Shown here in pieces: positions 46,548 to 56,129 of a stretch of DNA of 64,000 bases (positions are counted from its first letter, which is position 1; each line of letters starts with the position of its first letter). The notes below the pieces were generated by a model. The model was given only the letters and a program-made list of their open reading frames with translations. It was not told the DNA's origin and ran no database searches. This DNA comes from Oceanospirillales bacterium (GTDB lineage: Bacteria > Pseudomonadota > Gammaproteobacteria > Pseudomonadales > Balneatricaceae). Where the stretch lies: assembly GCA_018223185.1 (NCBI GenBank), contig JAAEYW010000012.1, positions 39,503 to 103,502 of the forward strand, written 5' to 3'. A program made the position numbers and the translations under genes.

Positions 46548-47111
46548 ATGCTTAAGAAATATCTGCTCTCGCTTTTGCTGAGTGTAACCTTGTTCAGTCC
46601 GGCATTTGCCGACGAAGTTAAGCCGGTCGTGGTAATGACCACCAGCGCCGGTGTTATCGAGCTTGAACTGATGCCGGAACAGGCGCCGCTGACCGTGGCA
46701 AACTTCCTGCGCTATGTTGAAAGCGGCTTTTTCACCGACACAATTTTCCACCGGGTAATCGACAATTTCATGATTCAGGGAGGTGGATTTACCGCTGATC
46801 TGGAGCGCAAAGATACCCTGCCACCGGTCCGTAACGAGTCCATAAACGGACTGCCGAATATGCGCGGCACTATTTCGATGGCACGCACCAATGATCCGGA
46901 CAGTGCAACATCACAGTTCTTTATCAATCTGAAAAACAACGATTTTCTTAATGCTAACGGACCACGCCCAGGTTACGCCGTATTTGGTAAAGTGGTTAGC
47001 GGTATGGATATCATAACCCGGATTGGCCATGTGCAGACGGGTCGTCAGGGACCTTACAAAGATGTACCGGTAGAACCGATTGTGATTCAGAGTGTCGCTT
47101 TAAAGCAGTAA
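46548..47111 (+). CDS. ppiA: Periplasmic peptidyl-prolyl isomerase (cyclophilin, PpiA type)
   Basis: 187 residues with a signal peptide (cleavage after SPAFA). The cyclophilin core includes FHRVIDNFMIQGGGF, NMRGTISMARTNDPDSATSQ, FFINLKNNDFL and YAVFGKVVSGMDI, with the catalytic Arg in FHRV. It speeds prolyl bond isomerisation during folding of exported proteins. AAGGA precedes the ATG. A REP-like palindrome follows at 47123 and may end the transcript. Confidence 0.94.
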   Translation: MLKKYLLSLLLSVTLFSPAFADEVKPVVVMTTSAGVIELELMPEQAPLTVANFLRYVESGFFTDTIFHRVIDNFMIQGGGFTADLERKDTLPPVRNESINGLPNMRGTISMARTNDPDSATSQFFINLKNNDFLNANGPRPGYAVFGKVVSGMDIITRIGHVQTGRQGPYKDVPVEPIVIQSVALKQ

Positions 47112-47122
47112 CTTAACGCAAC

Positions 47123-47193
47123 TGTGGGAGGCACGCCCCGTGCCGATTGATATAACAGAGATGATCAATCGCGACGCGGGCGTCGCTCCCACA
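47123..47193. repeat. REP-like palindrome
   Basis: About 71 bp with exact 8-bp inverted ends TGTGGGAG/CTCCCACA and inner GC-rich repeats (CACGCCCCGTG; GCGACGCGGGCGTCGC). It is related to the element at 17281-17354. It sits between convergent genes. Confidence 0.65.
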
Positions 47194-47229
47194 AAAAAAT
47201 CTGTTTTTCAAACCTTAAAGGTCTGCCTG

Positions 47230-47694
47230 TTAACACCTGTCCACCGCAACATAGGCTCCGCTGAGGGTCATCGCAACCTTGTCGCCCTGACGGATCTCAA
47301 CGTTAAGATTAAGCCGGCCACGGCCTTTACTGTCCATATAGGTCATAAAAGTATCCAGTTCTGCCTGCTCAGGCAGCCGGGTTATCGCACTAAAATCACC
47401 CGTGACGGGGGCTATATATTTCAACTGACTGTCGCGGATCATCACATCGCAGTCTCGTCCCTGCTCGCGCAGATAAAGGGTCACCATCGCCCAGCCACAC
47501 AGTGTGGCTAGAGTGGCCAGTGAACCGCCAAAACCGGTGCCTTTATCATTGACGTTTGGCGCCAGGGCCGCAGACAGAGTCAGAGAGGTCCCATCGTAGA
47601 CCGGTTTTCCCAACCCCATATGACTGATCAGCGGAATCTGGCCTTTCAACCAGTCCAGAAACTGTTCGGATGTTTGCTGATAATGACTCATCAT
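47230..47694 (-). CDS. Thioesterase-like protein, YiiD C-terminal domain family
   Basis: 154 residues of hot-dog fold type. Visible signatures: NDKGTGFGGSLATLATLCGW on the central helix and DSQLKYIAPVTGDF. In E. coli the matching domain is the C-terminal part of YiiD (FabY). Here it stands without the acetyltransferase half. Probably acts on an acyl thioester; substrate unknown. Confidence 0.85.
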   Translation of the reverse strand: MMSHYQQTSEQFLDWLKGQIPLISHMGLGKPVYDGTSLTLSAALAPNVNDKGTGFGGSLATLATLCGWAMVTLYLREQGRDCDVMIRDSQLKYIAPVTGDFSAITRLPEQAELDTFMTYMDSKGRGRLNLNVEIRQGDKVAMTLSGAYVAVDRC

Positions 47695-47733
47695 CTGACC
47701 TCTGTCGCCTGAACCGTGGATACAATCTGGGAA

Positions 47734-48285
47734 TCAGCCCCAGTCACTGACAAATGCGCTGATATCGACTTCTGGCGGAGTACGTTTTCGCATCGGGCTG
47801 CCAACATAGAGGAAGCCAACGATCTCTTCTCCCGCCTGCAGTCCTAAGCCGGCCATCACAGTAGTATTATAGGCAAACTCTCCAGTGCGCCAGATCGCCC
47901 CTAACCCCTGTGCATGGGCTGCCAGCAGCATATTCTGTACCGCACAACCGGCAGCGATCACCTGTTCTGAGTGCGGGACCTTCGGATGCTCCCGGGTTGA
48001 GGCGATGGCAACAATAATCAAGGGCGCCCTTAACGGCATATTGCGGTATTTGGCCTGTTGCTCTTCAGACAGCGACACACCTTCTCCTGCCGCCTGCAGA
48101 AACAGCTCGCCTAACCGGTTACGTGCCTCATCCTGCACATTGAGAAAGCGCCAGGGCTGAATCGCCCCATGATCAGGTGCCCGCAGCGCGGCGCGATACA
48201 TATTTTCCAGCTGCTCTGCAGTCGGTGCAGGGCCTTCCAGAGCGGGAATTGATACCCGCTGATGAAGATTTTCCAGTGCGTCCAT
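47734..48285 (-). CDS. Nitroreductase family protein (YdjA-like)
   Basis: 183 residues from ATG 48285, supported by AGGAG 5 nt upstream; a GTG two codons earlier overlaps that site. The short nitroreductase fold binds FMN (RVSIPALEGP at the N-terminus, RAALRAPDHGAIQPWRFL, AGCAVQNMLLAAHAQGLGAI, WRTG). YdjA-type enzymes are minimal NAD(P)H:quinone/nitro reductases. It begins 11 bp after the queF stop, so it is in the same operon. Confidence 0.92.
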   Translation of the reverse strand: MDALENLHQRVSIPALEGPAPTAEQLENMYRAALRAPDHGAIQPWRFLNVQDEARNRLGELFLQAAGEGVSLSEEQQAKYRNMPLRAPLIIVAIASTREHPKVPHSEQVIAAGCAVQNMLLAAHAQGLGAIWRTGEFAYNTTVMAGLGLQAGEEIVGFLYVGSPMRKRTPPEVDISAFVSDWG

Positions 48286-48296
48286 TTTCACTCCTG

Positions 48297-49124
48297 TTAC
48301 TGACGGCTTAAACGCAAATTGTCAGGCTGTCCTGCCTGGCTGCTGCGCCATGGGTTAATATCCAGTCCTCCACGCCGCAGATAACGGGCATAGACAGTCA
48401 ACGCTTCAGGTTTACAGTGGTTCCAGATATCCATAAAAATCGATTCCACGCATTGCTCATGGAAGTCACCGTGTTCCCGGTAAGAGATCAGGTATTGCAG
48501 TAATCCCTCACGGTCAATCGTAGCGCCGCGATACTCAATCGCGATACTGGCCCAGTCCGGCTGTCCGGTAACCGGACAATTGGATTTCAGCAGATGACTG
48601 TAGAGCGATTCACAAACCACCTCGCCGGTAGCAACCAGGCGCTCTGGGGCGGGACTATAGTCGGTGATGTCAACATCCAGTTCATCAAGGCACTCCCCTT
48701 CAAACTGAGCGATTGAATCACTGTTATCCAACGGTTTAAGCTGTACCTCAACCACACCTCCGGCAGCGCCTGACAAATCCTCTGCCATACGCAACTGCAC
48801 CTGCGCCTCTGAATCAAACCGGGTCAGGTTGAATGAGTTAAGATAGAGCTTAAAAGACTTCGACTCGATAATGTTCTCACTGTCAGCGGGAATACGGAAC
48901 TCGGCCAGTCTCACCACCGGTTTGCCCCGGCTGTTGAGCCAGGAAACCTCATACGCATTCCAGATATCACAGCCGTGAAACGGCAATTCAGCCCGCTCAA
49001 CCCCCTGCGCTTGCCAGTTAAGGTGCCGGGCAATCGGATAGAGCAGCGTTGCATCATACTGATTGATATACTGTGTATCTGCACCCAGCGGCGCGTGCTC
49101 TAAACCTGTCTGATGATCTTTCAT
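48297..49124 (-). CDS. queF: NADPH-dependent 7-cyano-7-deazaguanine reductase QueF
   Basis: 275 residues, the long (two-half) gammaproteobacterial QueF. The E. coli-type motif set is visible: FRIPADSENIIESKSFKLYL (QueF signature with ESKSxK), the catalytic Cys in SNCPVTGQPDW, and HGDFHEQCVESIF. It reduces preQ0 to preQ1 in queuosine synthesis for tRNA. It follows the yadH-like permease by 14 bp. No preQ1 riboswitch is seen upstream of it. Confidence 0.96.
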   Translation of the reverse strand: MKDHQTGLEHAPLGADTQYINQYDATLLYPIARHLNWQAQGVERAELPFHGCDIWNAYEVSWLNSRGKPVVRLAEFRIPADSENIIESKSFKLYLNSFNLTRFDSEAQVQLRMAEDLSGAAGGVVEVQLKPLDNSDSIAQFEGECLDELDVDITDYSPAPERLVATGEVVCESLYSHLLKSNCPVTGQPDWASIAIEYRGATIDREGLLQYLISYREHGDFHEQCVESIFMDIWNHCKPEALTVYARYLRRGGLDINPWRSSQAGQPDNLRLSRQ

Positions 49125-49138
49125 ACTAACCGCCTCGC

Positions 49139-49912
49139 TTACTGCCTGATCCCTTTTCCTGTATTCAGGAGGTACATTGAATAACTGAACAATATCACAA
49201 TTACGCCAATGATCATGGCATACGCAACACCGATATTAATATCACTAACGCCCAGAATACCGTAACGGAAGGTGTTGACCATGTAGAGTATCGGGTTGAT
49301 CTGCGACACATTCTGCCAGAACTCAGGCAGCAGCGTTATTGAGTAAAATACCCCACCCAGATAGGTCAGCGGCGTCAGCACAAAGGTCGGAATAATCGAT
49401 ATATGATCAAAACTGTTGGCAAACACCGCATTGATAAAGCCCCCCAGGGAAAACAGGATAGCGGTGAGGAATACAACCGAAATGATCACCCAGAAGTTAT
49501 GAATATAAAGATCGGTAAAGAATAAAGAGAGTACGGTTACGATCAGACCGACCAGCAGGCCTCGCACAGAACCACCAATCACATAACCACTGAGAATAAT
49601 CCAGTTAGGTGTCGGTGACACCAGCAACTCTTCGATATGCCGTTGGAACTTTGTGCTATAGAAGGAGGAGACCACATTGCCATAGGAGTTAGTGATGACC
49701 GACATCATAATCAGGCCAGGGACAATAAACTCCATATAATTGAAGCCCCCCATCTGCCCGATCCGGGAACCGATCAGATTACCGAAAATAATGAAATAGA
49801 GGGTCATTGTGATTGCTGGCGGCAGCAGGGTCTGTGCCCAGATCCGGGTAAAACGGCGGATCTCTTTTACCAGAATGGTCCAGAAGGCGATAAACAGCTC
49901 TCTGTTACTCAT
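49139..49912 (-). CDS. yadH: ABC-2 type permease, YadH-like
   Basis: 257 residues from ATG 49912 (MSNRELFIAFWTIL), with GGGAG ~9 nt upstream; a start at 49966 would lie deep in the ATPase gene. Six membrane helices and the ABC-2 signature region (YLGGVFYSITLLPEFWQNVS, INPILYMVNTFRYGILG) are present. It overlaps the ATPase gene by 8 bp. Together they form a two-component exporter whose substrate is not established. Confidence 0.93.
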   Translation of the reverse strand: MSNRELFIAFWTILVKEIRRFTRIWAQTLLPPAITMTLYFIIFGNLIGSRIGQMGGFNYMEFIVPGLIMMSVITNSYGNVVSSFYSTKFQRHIEELLVSPTPNWIILSGYVIGGSVRGLLVGLIVTVLSLFFTDLYIHNFWVIISVVFLTAILFSLGGFINAVFANSFDHISIIPTFVLTPLTYLGGVFYSITLLPEFWQNVSQINPILYMVNTFRYGILGVSDINIGVAYAMIIGVIVILFSYSMYLLNTGKGIRQ

Positions 49913-50855
49913 TGTCAGAATCTCCCTTTGCAGTATCTTCAAGGGTTTTATCGACCAGAGAGACAAACAACTCCTCCAGCCGGTTACTCTTGTTACGCAT
50001 ACTGGTCACCTCAACCCCCTGCTCAGACAGCTGGGCAAATACCCGGGTCAGGCCCTGAGATTTTTCCACATCCACCAGCAACGTATGATCTCCCTGCAAG
50101 GTCACCTGATACCCTTCCAGCTTCGGGCACTGACTCTGTGCCGGGCTGATGTCGAGAATAAAAGTTTCAGTATTCAGCTGCTGCAACAGTTCACGCATAC
50201 TGGTGTTGGTAATAATTGTACCGCGATCAATGATGCCGATATGACGGCACAGGCTTTCCGCCTCTTCCAGATAGTGCGTGGTGAGAATAATAGTCGTGCC
50301 TCTGGCATTAATTTCCCGCAGAAACTCCCACATAGAGCGGCGCAACTCGATATCAACACCGGCGGTCGGTTCATCCAGAATCAGTAAACGAGGCTCATGC
50401 ATCAGCGCTCTGGCGATCATCAGGCGTCGTTTCATACCCCCGGAAAGACTTCGTGAGGGGCCATCCCGCTTATCCCATAAACCCAGCTTACGCAGATAAA
50501 ACTCACTGCGTTTTTTCGCTTCTTTCGCAGGAATACCGTAATACCCCGCCTGAGTGATAAGAATATCCTCGACCTTCTCAAACATATTGAAGTTGAATTC
50601 CTGAGGCACGACCCCCAGTTCACACTTCGCCTTGCTGGCATCGGTATCCAGGTTATAGCCAAACACTTCGACCTGCCCCGAACTCTTATTGACCAGTGAT
50701 GAGACGATACCCAATGTTGTTGATTTACCGGCACCGTTAGGCCCCAGCAGGGCAAAAAAGTCGCCCTCTTCAACATCAAAGGAGATCCCTTTCAGGGCTT
50801 CGAAGCCATTATTGTAGACCTTGCGCAGGTCTTTTATGGAGAGCGCAGTTGTCAT
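49905..50855 (-). CDS. yadG: ABC transporter ATP-binding protein, YadG-like
   Basis: 316 residues. Walker A GPNGAGKS, Q-loop (VVPQEFNFN), signature LSGGMKRRLMIARAL, Walker B LLILDEPTAGVD and H-loop TTHYLEEAE are all intact. A ~90-residue C-terminal extension resembles that of NatA/CcmA-like exporters. It energises the YadH-like permease. First gene of the yadGH-queF-ydjA-like run. Confidence 0.94.
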   Translation of the reverse strand: MTTALSIKDLRKVYNNGFEALKGISFDVEEGDFFALLGPNGAGKSTTLGIVSSLVNKSSGQVEVFGYNLDTDASKAKCELGVVPQEFNFNMFEKVEDILITQAGYYGIPAKEAKKRSEFYLRKLGLWDKRDGPSRSLSGGMKRRLMIARALMHEPRLLILDEPTAGVDIELRRSMWEFLREINARGTTIILTTHYLEEAESLCRHIGIIDRGTIITNTSMRELLQQLNTETFILDISPAQSQCPKLEGYQVTLQGDHTLLVDVEKSQGLTRVFAQLSEQGVEVTSMRNKSNRLEELFVSLVDKTLEDTAKGDSDNE

Positions 50856-51017
50856 GCAGTTTCCTGTTGGATCCTGTGGGAAATACTAAAAATGAGAGAA
50901 AAATAGTGATTAGAAAAAGTAGATTGGGGCAAAAAGCTGTTTTTTCAACGGTTACCGCCGCTTAAATTCTGCGTTAAAATGGCCTTTTCCTGAACACTGC
51001 AACCGCTTCGGAACCCT

Positions 51018-51413
51018 ATGACACCTTATCAGTTTCACCACCTCAACTTCCTGAAAATCGCCTATAACAACTTTATCCGGCAAGAGCCGTTCACGCTGGA
51101 CGATATCACGGCAGAAGAGGAGCAGTTCATTCTTGATTTCCAGCAACTGATTCATGATTTCGAAAGCGGATCAGAGCAGGCCTATGAAGAAGGTGAGATT
51201 TTTTTGGAACGGGCGTTCCGCATGTACCCTCAACTGGCTCATCTGATTGCCAGAGACCTGCTGTGGTTTTTTGGCGGTAGCTGCCTGCACAATATGCCCG
51301 ATGACGAAATCGAAAAATTTCAGCGCCTTGATGAGCTACGGTTTGCCGCTGAAGAGAGCGGCGAGCCGTTTGATTACATCAACACCCGTGCCAGCGTATT
51401 CGGACAAAACTGA
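51018..51413 (+). CDS. PA2817-like conserved protein
   Basis: 131 residues, acidic and helical (FQQLIHDFESGSEQAYEEGE, FPQ-less RMYPQLAHLIARDLLWFFGG, LHNMPDDEIEKFQRLDELRF). The pattern matches the conserved family typified by Pseudomonas PA2817, whose function is unknown. Divergent from yadG. A palindrome (CTGAGGGG/CCCCTCAG, 51421-51452) follows and may end this and the convergent gene. Confidence 0.75.
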   Translation: MTPYQFHHLNFLKIAYNNFIRQEPFTLDDITAEEEQFILDFQQLIHDFESGSEQAYEEGEIFLERAFRMYPQLAHLIARDLLWFFGGSCLHNMPDDEIEKFQRLDELRFAAEESGEPFDYINTRASVFGQN

Positions 51414-51420
51414 AGAACGC

Positions 51421-51452
51421 CTGAGGGGATAACCTACAGTTAAGCCCCTCAG
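51421..51452. terminator. Hairpin between convergent genes
   Basis: Perfect 8-bp stem CTGAGGGG/CCCCTCAG with a ~16-nt loop, 8 bp after the PA2817-like stop and 19 bp before the stop of the GGDEF-EAL gene. There is no T run, so terminator function is uncertain. Confidence 0.45.
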
Positions 51453-51470
51453 CACTCCAGATTCAAACCG

Positions 51471-54341
51471 TCAAAGGCGCTCTTTTGCCTCATCCACCAG
51501 CGCTTGCTGATTGCAGATGAAACTCATAAGCGCCTCTGGCGGCAGAGGTTTACTGTAGTAATACCCCTGAATAATCTGACAACCATTCTCCGTCAGAAAG
51601 TTCAGTTGCTCAGTGGTCTCCACTCCTTCAGCCACCACCTCGAGGCCAAGAGAGTGGCACATTGCCAGTGTCGCCTTAATAATCGATTCATCGCTGCGAT
51701 CAATTCCGATATCTTTGACAAAGCTGCGGTCAATCTTCAGCCGGTCAATCGGAAGCTTTTTCAGATAGCTGAGCGATGAATACCCGGTACCAAAATCATC
51801 CATCGCCAGGGTAACCCCCTGCTCACGCAGATAAGTTAATTTCCCCACGCTCACTTCCGGCTGCTGGATTACAAAGTTCTCTGTAATCTCAAGCTCCAGA
51901 CAATCAGCACTTAATCCGGAGTCACTCAGTGCCTCCTCAACGCTTTTGATCAGACGCTCATGAGCGATCTGCTGAACCGACAAATTGACCGCCACCCTCA
52001 TTTCCGGCACACCCACCCGTATCCATGCCTGCATCTGCTGACAGGCCTCCCGCAACACCCACTCACCCAGCGGAATAATCAGATCCAGTTCTTCTGCCAG
52101 CGGAATAAACCGGTCCGGAGACAGGAGCCCGGCTGTCGGATGTTGCCAGCGAACCAGTGCCTCAACACCGATCACCCGGTTTGACAGAGCATCCACCTGA
52201 GGCTGGTAATAGAGCACCAACTCATCATTCTGAATCGCTTTACGCAGATCGGCCCCCAGAGAGAAGCGTTCAAAACGCTGATTATCCTTCTCAACATCGT
52301 AGATGTAATAACAGTTTTTACCGGCATCTTTAGCCTGAAACATCGCGACATCGGCATGTTTGATCAGTGTTGCCCCATCAATACCATGATCAGGAAACAA
52401 ACTGATCCCGATACTCACCGTCACCACGATCTCATACTCACCAATCCAGAAGGGCTGCTGAAACGCCTGCAGTATTTTACTGGCAACCACTTCAGCGCCT
52501 TCCAGATCCCCGACACTGGTCAGCAGCACACTGAATTCATCCCCTCCCTGCCGGGCCAGCAAATCACTGTCACGGATACAGTCACTGATACGCCGGGTGG
52601 CAACTTTGAGAAGCTTATCGCCAACGCTATGCCCTAATGAGTCATTTACCTCTTTGAAACGGTCAAGATCGATAAATAAAACCGCCACATGGCCATGCTG
52701 CCCACGATTTTTCTCGATCGCATCATTCATGCAGCTCATAAAGAACAGGCGGTTGGGTCGCTCAGTGAGAGGGTCATGATTCGCCAGCCAATGAAGACGG
52801 CGTTCTGCACGCTTGCGATCACTGATATCCATACCAATACTTAATATCAGCGGTTCATCACCATGAGAGTTGCGCAACCGAACATGCAGCCAGGAGAGAT
52901 CGTGACGATGACCAATCGTATCGAGAAGCACACTGTCGGTACGCACCTCAGATTCAAGTCCCTCCATCAAACGATGGGTATTAGCGAGAAATTCCAGCCG
53001 TTCCTCTTCCCGCTGCAGAGTGTCTATAAAGCTCGCCTTTCGCAAAGACTTGCCTTCCAGATCCATCAACTGCAAACCAAAATGGTTAACGCTGCGCAAC
53101 TGTCCTTTACTATTCTGGGTAATAATAACCAGCGGTGCTGTTTCCAGCAGTCCAAAAAGAAAGTCACGTTCTTTGGTTAACGCCTGACGACTCTTCTCCA
53201 GGCTATCAGTACGTTCATCAACCTCATCCTCGAGCCTTTCCAGTTGTTCACTCAGTAGCAAGGCTGAGTGGACCAACAGATCCCGCTCATCCTCTCCAAA
53301 CGTTTTATCCCGATTGCGAAACTGTTGAAGGTTGTTACGAAACTCACCAAACTCACTCCGGCTGAGCAAGGAAAGTTCTCCCGACAACAAAGTAAAAAAG
53401 CGAAGCGGCTTTTGTAACAACAGCGACAGCAAGATCAATGCCGTCAGAATTCCCCCGGCACCGAGCAACAGATAGTTCATCAGGCTATGACGGATGCTTA
53501 ACAGGTGGCCGGAGATATCATCCAGAACTACCCAGTAAGCACTCCCTTCTGCAACCCCCTGAAGCGGGGAAAAAAGCACTTCATAGTAATGATCATTATG
53601 TTCGAGCACATAACTTCCCCCCGCTGGCTTGAACGTATTATGCAGACTGACCTGTTCTAACAGCTCCTGATTTTGGGCACGATTTGTCAGGGAGTTGATC
53701 AGCAGACCCCAGCTTCCAAGTTCGCCAGCGCCTTCCGGAGCCTGCAAAACCAGACCAATATCCAGAGCTGTCTGCTGTTTAATTTCGTAGATAACATCGA
53801 AGAGAAAGCGCCCGACCATCAACACGCCTTGTTTTTTGCCATCAAGCTGGATCGGTATTGCCACATACCGCAGGCATATTGATGTGCAGATCAGTTTTCG
53901 CAGAGGTCGTTCGCTATCGAACACCTGTTGAATATCCGCTTCGCTGATATGTACTTTCTCCCCCCAGAAGCCGACCATACGGGCCTTACTGTCATAAAGG
54001 TAGGCGGCATTTACGGAACCTGTCAGCTGAAAAGAATCAAACTTGAGATTGATCGTCTGACTCAGGCGTGCCAGTGGCGTAATGTAATTATCTTCCTGGC
54101 TGGTATCGATAAGGGGCAGCAGCTCTGCTGCTTCAAGCAAACGCTGATAAGAGGCTTCCACCGAACCATCCAACCGGGCAATCTCAGATTTATTGATCTG
54201 CTGACGCTGCTGTCTGAACTGCTCGTTCAGGTGTGTCAGTGAGAAAAAGGCATACATCCCCTGTACCCCAACCAGCACAACAACCAGCAGGGTAAAGATC
54301 TTCCACCTGAGACTAAAAAACTTTCTGTGAGTGCCATCCAT
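51471..54341 (-). CDS. Membrane sensor PAS-GGDEF-EAL protein
   Basis: 956 residues from ATG 54341 (MDGTHRKFFSLRWKIF), 26 bp after the porin stop; an upstream start at 54407 would overlap that gene. A membrane helix (~15-35), a periplasmic double-Cache-like domain (~40-285) and a second helix (~290-315) are followed by PAS (~395-510), GGDEF and EAL. The GGDEF site is RQGGDEFSVL. In the preceding motif DPLTERPNR, Glu replaces the usual Gly/Leu position. The EAL domain looks active: [42 protein letters not shown]. It is third in an operon with a binding-protein-like gene and a porin. Confidence 0.92.
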   Translation of the reverse strand: MDGTHRKFFSLRWKIFTLLVVVLVGVQGMYAFFSLTHLNEQFRQQRQQINKSEIARLDGSVEASYQRLLEAAELLPLIDTSQEDNYITPLARLSQTINLKFDSFQLTGSVNAAYLYDSKARMVGFWGEKVHISEADIQQVFDSERPLRKLICTSICLRYVAIPIQLDGKKQGVLMVGRFLFDVIYEIKQQTALDIGLVLQAPEGAGELGSWGLLINSLTNRAQNQELLEQVSLHNTFKPAGGSYVLEHNDHYYEVLFSPLQGVAEGSAYWVVLDDISGHLLSIRHSLMNYLLLGAGGILTALILLSLLLQKPLRFFTLLSGELSLLSRSEFGEFRNNLQQFRNRDKTFGEDERDLLVHSALLLSEQLERLEDEVDERTDSLEKSRQALTKERDFLFGLLETAPLVIITQNSKGQLRSVNHFGLQLMDLEGKSLRKASFIDTLQREEERLEFLANTHRLMEGLESEVRTDSVLLDTIGHRHDLSWLHVRLRNSHGDEPLILSIGMDISDRKRAERRLHWLANHDPLTERPNRLFFMSCMNDAIEKNRGQHGHVAVLFIDLDRFKEVNDSLGHSVGDKLLKVATRRISDCIRDSDLLARQGGDEFSVLLTSVGDLEGAEVVASKILQAFQQPFWIGEYEIVVTVSIGISLFPDHGIDGATLIKHADVAMFQAKDAGKNCYYIYDVEKDNQRFERFSLGADLRKAIQNDELVLYYQPQVDALSNRVIGVEALVRWQHPTAGLLSPDRFIPLAEELDLIIPLGEWVLREACQQMQAWIRVGVPEMRVAVNLSVQQIAHERLIKSVEEALSDSGLSADCLELEITENFVIQQPEVSVGKLTYLREQGVTLAMDDFGTGYSSLSYLKKLPIDRLKIDRSFVKDIGIDRSDESIIKATLAMCHSLGLEVVAEGVETTEQLNFLTENGCQIIQGYYYSKPLPPEALMSFICNQQALVDEAKERL

Positions 54342-54367
54342 AATGCGTAATCTCACGACTTCATTGT

Positions 54368-55573
54368 TTAAAAACGGTAGGTCGCCTGCAGGGCAAAGAT
54401 ATTCCAATATTTTTTTAAGCTTGCCGGATCAGTATTATCCTGCTCAGCCGCCCAGCCAGTGCCTTTGATATTGTGAATTTCAGCCCGGAATAACCAGTCA
54501 GGGTTTGGCTGCCAGCCAACCCCCAGCGTGACGTCCTGTGCATAAAAACTATGCGCCTGCTTCGGAAACAGCAGGCTGTTGCGCTTTCCCAGAGGATCAT
54601 TTCCATCCAGCACCAGGTCATCGTAGCGAAGCAACAGATCCCAATTATAGTTAAGACGATACTGCACCTGAAGATAATATGAGGTGAGAGGCGTTTTCGG
54701 ACGAACTGTATAGATTCCACCCAGCTCAGTCCAGTCGATATCATGCACCATATACTCGCCGGTCAGGCTCCAGTTCGCCGTATTGTACTGGGCTGACAGC
54801 ATCGCTACATTCAGTTTCAGATCCCCCTCATTGAACTCATTCCAGACTGGCGCGCCCGGTGCACCAGGCTTATAACTCAGCCGGTATTCAGCAACCGTTG
54901 TCCCGATGCGTATCCGTCCGGAATCGACATTGTAGATCATCCGGGCCATATACCCTTCAGAGTCCTCAAACGTGCCTGCGGCATCCATTGCAAGATAAGC
55001 GTATTCAACATTGGTATCTGTTTTCGGACTGCCATAAAGCAGATCGAGATCCAGCCAGCCCCCGGGGACCTCCATTGAACCGTAGAGGATGGCACCATCG
55101 ATGGAGAGCTCAAGGTTCCGTGCCTGATCAAAGTAAAGAGACTGGGGCAACAGAATACTCGGGCGGGTAAATGCCACATCCCGGGTTTCATTATAGAAGC
55201 CAAACGGCACTTTCAGACGTCCGGCCCGAACACCATAGCTCGCGCCCGGTGAATCACTGAAGCGATAATCCAGCAGCGCATAATCCAGCTGAGGTTCTCC
55301 GTTATCGACCTGACCAGCCTGACGGGACATCACCTGTACAGCCCCCCGTAACGCAGGGGTAAAACGGTATGCTGTATTTAAGCCGATCTCGTGAAAATCG
55401 AAACTCGGCGTATCATCGCTTTCACCATAAACATTATTATTATCTGTGTAGAAAACGCCCTGTGTCAGGAACCCGCTCAGCGAAAAGGACTCCTCATCCG
55501 CGTGCAGACAGGAAGATGTAAACAGACCACTTACCCCAGGTAACAACAGGGTCGCGAAATATTTAAAATTCAT
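54368..55573 (-). CDS. Outer-membrane beta-barrel protein (porin-like)
   Basis: 401 residues from ATG 55573 (GAGGG 6 nt upstream; a TTG two codons earlier is less likely). The signal peptide ends near CLHA (residue ~25). The mature protein is made of alternating beta-strands and ends in a terminal Phe (ALQATYRF), the usual outer-membrane assembly signal. Family pattern resembles short-chain porins of the type found next to phosphate-binding-like proteins (FSLSGFLTQGVFYTDNNN, LDYALLDYRFSD, RAGRLKVPFGFYNETRD). It overlaps the PBP-like gene by 11 bp. Substrate unknown. Confidence 0.85.
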   Translation of the reverse strand: MNFKYFATLLLPGVSGLFTSSCLHADEESFSLSGFLTQGVFYTDNNNVYGESDDTPSFDFHEIGLNTAYRFTPALRGAVQVMSRQAGQVDNGEPQLDYALLDYRFSDSPGASYGVRAGRLKVPFGFYNETRDVAFTRPSILLPQSLYFDQARNLELSIDGAILYGSMEVPGGWLDLDLLYGSPKTDTNVEYAYLAMDAAGTFEDSEGYMARMIYNVDSGRIRIGTTVAEYRLSYKPGAPGAPVWNEFNEGDLKLNVAMLSAQYNTANWSLTGEYMVHDIDWTELGGIYTVRPKTPLTSYYLQVQYRLNYNWDLLLRYDDLVLDGNDPLGKRNSLLFPKQAHSFYAQDVTLGVGWQPNPDWLFRAEIHNIKGTGWAAEQDNTDPASLKKYWNIFALQATYRF

Positions 55574-55991
55574 CGACAACCCTCACCTTCTCAAGATTTA
55601 ACTTAAAAGAGTCAGCAATGTAACCAATTGATCCCTCTGTTTGGCTTACCATATGATACATCTCCTCCATGCTAGCAACGGTTACCGGAAACGATCCTGT
55701 TCCGGTAAAAACCTGACGATCCCAGTTATTACGTAGCTGATAAGGGAAGACTTGCAGATGCTGCTTTACAAACCGCTGATGCAGAGGAGCACGGTCAGGT
55801 AACACAAATACCCTTATGCGCCGACCATCCGGCCAACGGGTAATTCGCATTGAAAATGCAGCGAGAAGAAAATTTTTATTTATCGCTTGGTCTTTTACAT
55901 CCAGAGAGACAATAACTGAATCCGCCAGAATCTGTCCCGAAGACAATCCCAGCACAACAAAGAGCAACGACATCCTTATCAGCGAAATCAT
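55563..55991 (-). CDS. Small periplasmic phosphate-binding-protein-like domain
   Basis: 142 residues with a signal peptide (cleavage after QILA). It resembles a half-size PstS-type substrate-binding fold: KDQAINKNFLLAAFSMRITR, RIRVFVLPDRAPLHQRFVKQ, and TEGSIGYIAD (the typical 'GxIGY' of these proteins). Small PBPs of this kind are often encoded with a porin and a c-di-GMP enzyme or histidine kinase, as here, and may act as periplasmic sensors for the coupled signalling protein. First gene of a three-gene operon. Ligand unknown. Confidence 0.8.
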   Translation of the reverse strand: MISLIRMSLLFVVLGLSSGQILADSVIVSLDVKDQAINKNFLLAAFSMRITRWPDGRRIRVFVLPDRAPLHQRFVKQHLQVFPYQLRNNWDRQVFTGTGSFPVTVASMEEMYHMVSQTEGSIGYIADSFKLNLEKVRVVDEF

Positions 55992-56129
55992 TAAAATGAT
56001 TAACCCATGAAATCATTGAGTTTTATAAACATTGAAGCGTCAGTATATACGATGCACTGCAAACAGAATACGAAATGCTGTAAAAATGAGCTCGGGATGA
56101 GGAACATTGATTGTGCGAGAGATAAAAAG

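Noticed and set aside
49125..49138. preQ1 riboswitch before queF
   Set aside because: Only 14 bp separate queF from the preceding gene and no riboswitch-like structure is visible there.
49637..50387. Plus-strand frames of 170-190 residues opposite yadGH
   Set aside because: They are antisense to intact ABC transporter motifs and show no domain or start signal.
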